A program made the position numbers and the translations under genes. DNA of 64,000 nucleotides from assembly GCF_026339735.1 (NCBI RefSeq), contig NZ_JAPEQG010000001.1, positions 5,580,001 to 5,644,000 of the forward strand, read 5' to 3'. The notes under the pieces are model-generated. The model did no database searches. It saw only the letters and a list, made by a program, of their open reading frames with translations, and was not told the DNA's origin. Source of the DNA: Streptomyces sp. NBC_01669 (GTDB lineage: Bacteria; Actinomycetota; Actinomycetes; Streptomycetales; Streptomycetaceae). Shown here piece after piece: positions 62,166 through 64,000 of the stretch (its first letter is position 1; each line of letters begins with the position of its first letter).

Positions 62166-62249
62166 GGCTCAACCCTCGCGGTGGCCGGCCCATGCGGTCC
62201 AACACCTGCTCCGCACCCATTCACGCACCTGTGTTGTAAATTCGGGCCC

Positions 62250-63215
62250 GTGACCTCCTCCGATATCGATCCGCGGCTGCTGCGCGCCTTCGTCGCCGTC
62301 GCCGAGGAGCTGCACTTCACCCGTGCCGCCGCCCGGCTCTACCTGGCCCAGCAGGCGCTCAGCCGGGACATCCGCCGGCTGGAGCGCGAGCTCGGTGCGG
62401 ACCTGTTCGTACGGAGCACCCGCCAGGTCTCCCTCACACCCGACGGCGAACGGCTGCTGCCGCAGGCCCGCCGGGTGATCGCCGCCCACGACGACCTCCG
62501 CGCCGCCTGGGCGGTGCAGACCCGCCCGCTGCTGGTCGACGTCAGCGTCCCGATCGGGACGGGTCACCGACTGCTGGGGCTGGCCCGCGACGAGGCGCCG
62601 GGAGTGGAGTTCGTGGCGCGCTATCTGAGCGGGCTGACGGGGGCGGCGGCGGAGATCCTGGCCGGGCGGCTCGATGTCTCCTTCGGCCGGGTCGCGGGGC
62701 TGGCTCCGGCAGTACGGGCGGGGCTGTCGCATCAGCCGGTCTGCTTCGAACGGCTGACCGTCCTGCTGCGCGACGACCATCCGCTGGCCTCGCTCGACCG
62801 GGTCCCGATGGGTGCGCTGACGGGGGAGCGGCTGTACGCGGCGGCGGGCAACCCGGCCACGGCGGAGTGGACCGACCTCGCGGAGCGGCTCTTCGCAGGG
62901 CGGGGGATCGAACTGGTGGCCCCCTTCCCGGAGATCGTGGGGGAGGAGGAGTTCGTCCGGGTGGTGCGGAAGCAGGGCTGGTCGGTGCTGGCGAGCACCG
63001 AGTTCATCGAGGTGCCGGGGATGGTCGTACGGCCGCTGGTCGACCCCGTGCCGCTGTCACCGGTGTCGCTGGTGTGGCGCAAAGGGCTGAAACATCCAGG
63101 GGTGGACGCGCTGCGGCGGGTCGCGGCGGGGGTGACGGCGGCGGAACGCGGGCTGGAGGTACCCGCCGGGAGCTGGCTTCCCGAGGGCGATCTGGCGCTG
63201 ATGTCGCAGGCGTGA
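62250..63215 (+). CDS. LysR-family transcriptional regulator
   Basis: The 321-residue protein has the N-terminal LysR winged helix-turn-helix (about residues 6-65: LLRAFVAVAEELHFTRAAARLYLAQQALSRDIRRLERELGADLF). An effector-binding domain of the periplasmic-binding type follows. It probably senses a small molecule and controls the divergent MFS gene. The GTG at 62250 lies seven bases after TAAATT (62237-62242), matching a leaderless start. An inverted repeat CAACAC (62200-62205) with GTGTTG (62231-62236) in the shared promoter is a weak operator candidate. Confidence 0.93.
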   Translation: MTSSDIDPRLLRAFVAVAEELHFTRAAARLYLAQQALSRDIRRLERELGADLFVRSTRQVSLTPDGERLLPQARRVIAAHDDLRAAWAVQTRPLLVDVSVPIGTGHRLLGLARDEAPGVEFVARYLSGLTGAAAEILAGRLDVSFGRVAGLAPAVRAGLSHQPVCFERLTVLLRDDHPLASLDRVPMGALTGERLYAAAGNPATAEWTDLAERLFAGRGIELVAPFPEIVGEEEFVRVVRKQGWSVLASTEFIEVPGMVVRPLVDPVPLSPVSLVWRKGLKHPGVDALRRVAAGVTAAERGLEVPAGSWLPEGDLALMSQA

Positions 63216-63234
63216 AGGGGTGGCCGGAGACGGC

Positions 63235-63522
63235 TCAGCGGGTCGGGCGGCTCGGACGGCCGCCGGAGAGCGCGAGGCCGGCCAGTCCGGCGACGAGCAC
63301 CACGAACGGGACCGCGGCCACCACCGATCCCGCGTCCGTGATGCGCTCACGCAGCGAGGGGATCCGGGCCAGGGCGAAGAGGCCGATGCCGACCATGCCG
63401 ATCCCCCAGGCCCGGGGGTGTGCCATGTATCCGGACAGCCACGGCGGGAGCCATCCGAGGGCAGCCGCGGCGCAGCCGGACAAGGTGGCCGCGAGGCCGA
63501 CCGCGATGAGGATGACCGACAT
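63235..63522 (-). CDS. Small multi-pass membrane protein, unknown function
   Basis: The 95-residue product has three hydrophobic segments (about residues 1-22 with SVILIAVGLAATLSGCAAAALGW, 36-52 and 66-86) and a short basic C-terminus (GGRPSRPTR). No family is recognised. The ATG at 63522 is chosen because GAG with AACGG precedes it and the first helix begins there; the frame is open to 63630. It converges on the LysR gene with 19 bases between. Confidence 0.65.
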   Translation of the reverse strand: MSVILIAVGLAATLSGCAAAALGWLPPWLSGYMAHPRAWGIGMVGIGLFALARIPSLRERITDAGSVVAAVPFVVLVAGLAGLALSGGRPSRPTR

Positions 63523-63702
63523 GCCGTTCTCGATTCTTGTGAAGTGCCCACACGATAGGAACATTCGTCCGGGAGGAGGGGCCGATTGGCTGATTGCCGG
63601 CCAACGATCCATCAACTCCGTAAGAGACAAACATGGATCAGACGTGCAGTTACGGACCTGCCGTCCGGCCGCAGGCCGTGTGAAGCCGGTGTATCCCGCA
63701 CC

Positions 63703-63730
63703 TTGAGCATCACTCGTTCAGGGCTATTTT
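63703..63730 (+). promoter_or_regulatory. Candidate promoter for the right-edge gene
   Basis: TTGAGC (63703-63708) and TATTTT (63725-63730), spaced by 16 bases, resemble -35 and -10 boxes in a locally A+T-richer stretch about 130 bases before the gene start. Confidence 0.45.
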
Positions 63731-63858
63731 CGTCAGCTTTGTGCGCTACATTCATCCTCCGGGTGCAAGGTGCTGAGGGGCGCGCGGACTGGGTGGGGGC
63801 CCGGTCCGCCGGTACGTGACCGGCTCAAACGTGCGCACCCGTTTTCTGAGTGGGGGAT

Positions 63859-64000
63859 GTGCCTACACCTGTGGAAAATTGGCGTGAAGGTGCCCGGTCC
63901 GGGCACACGCACGAGTGGAACGACGTCACCGTCCAGCTCGACGGTCTCGGACGTCAGCTCTCCGAGCTCTCGGCCGAACCGGGAGCCCCCGAGGGCTCCG
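63859..64000 (+). CDS. Unidentified protein (partial, N-terminus only, at right edge)
   Basis: Only 47 codons are visible. Read from the GTG at 63859 they encode PTPVENWREGARSGHTHEW and then NDVTVQLDGLGRQLSELSAEP, a soluble, plausible N-terminus. An ATG at 63857 opens another frame that reads as Ser/Thr/Pro/Arg-rich low complexity and is less likely. The GGGGG before the GTG is rather close for a ribosome binding site, so a start at the next in-frame GTG (63871) is possible. Function cannot be told. Confidence 0.55.
   Translation, partial: MPTPVENWREGARSGHTHEWNDVTVQLDGLGRQLSELSAEPGAPEGS

Noticed and set aside
63857..64000. ATG at 63857 as the start of the right-edge gene
   Set aside because: Its frame reads as Ser/Thr/Pro/Arg-rich low-complexity sequence, whereas the GTG frame two bases later gives a protein-like sequence.

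Overview
This is a stretch of a Streptomyces-type actinobacterial chromosome. The base composition is very high in G+C, GTG and TTG starts are common, and several genes look leaderless. The gene order mtnA-mtrA-mtrB-lpqB-comF family-hpf-secA, then an NAD-glutamate dehydrogenase, and later prfB-ftsE-ftsX-S41 protease-smpB-ssrA matches what I remember of the Streptomyces core chromosome. No plasmid, phage or biosynthetic megasynthase genes are visible, and no complete IS transposase gene was seen. Both ends are open: a minus-strand membrane protein gene runs off the left edge and a plus-strand gene runs off the right edge.

Region 1 (1-9.5 kb) holds mtnA, the MtrA/MtrB/LpqB signalling set, a ComF-family phosphoribosyltransferase, hpf and an orphan NarL-type response regulator. 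A 202-bp MITE-like element with near-perfect terminal inverted repeats is inserted exactly at the lpqB stop codon and separates it from its terminator. The hpf gene has a leader with four successive hairpins. Region 2 (9.5-22.8 kb) carries an AlkX/YcaQ-like glycosylase, a GNAT acetyltransferase, secA, an Rv3235-type protein, a DUF6912-like protein, a HAD phosphatase, a DJ-1/PfpI protein and the 1673-residue NAD-glutamate dehydrogenase.

Region 3 (22.8-42.7 kb) looks like a cell-wall glycopolymer locus. It has a TagGH-like ABC exporter, a divergent TetR regulator with two candidate operators, and five fusion proteins that join a GT2 glycosyltransferase to a CDP-glycerol glycerophosphotransferase-like domain. 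It also has a GT87-like membrane glycosyltransferase, a GT2-methyltransferase fusion and a small DMT-type membrane protein. The five fusions fall into two architectures, and at least two have altered motifs. The likely product is a teichoic-acid-like or sugar-phosphate polymer made inside and exported by the ABC transporter.

Region 4 (42.8-46.5 kb) is a carbohydrate ABC importer (binding lipoprotein plus two permeases) without its own ATPase; one permease has a large external insertion. Region 5 (46.7-53.8 kb) is an FHA-FtsK/SpoIIIE-like ATPase divergent from two PknB-type Ser/Thr kinases. Region 6 (53.8-60.8 kb) has prfB, a sortase (LAETG) substrate with 17 tandem hexapeptides, a small zinc-ribbon membrane protein, ftsEX, an S41 PDZ protease, and the trans-translation pair smpB and ssrA (tmRNA). 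Region 7 (60.9-64 kb) has an MFS transporter divergent from a LysR regulator, a small membrane protein, and the start of an unidentified gene.
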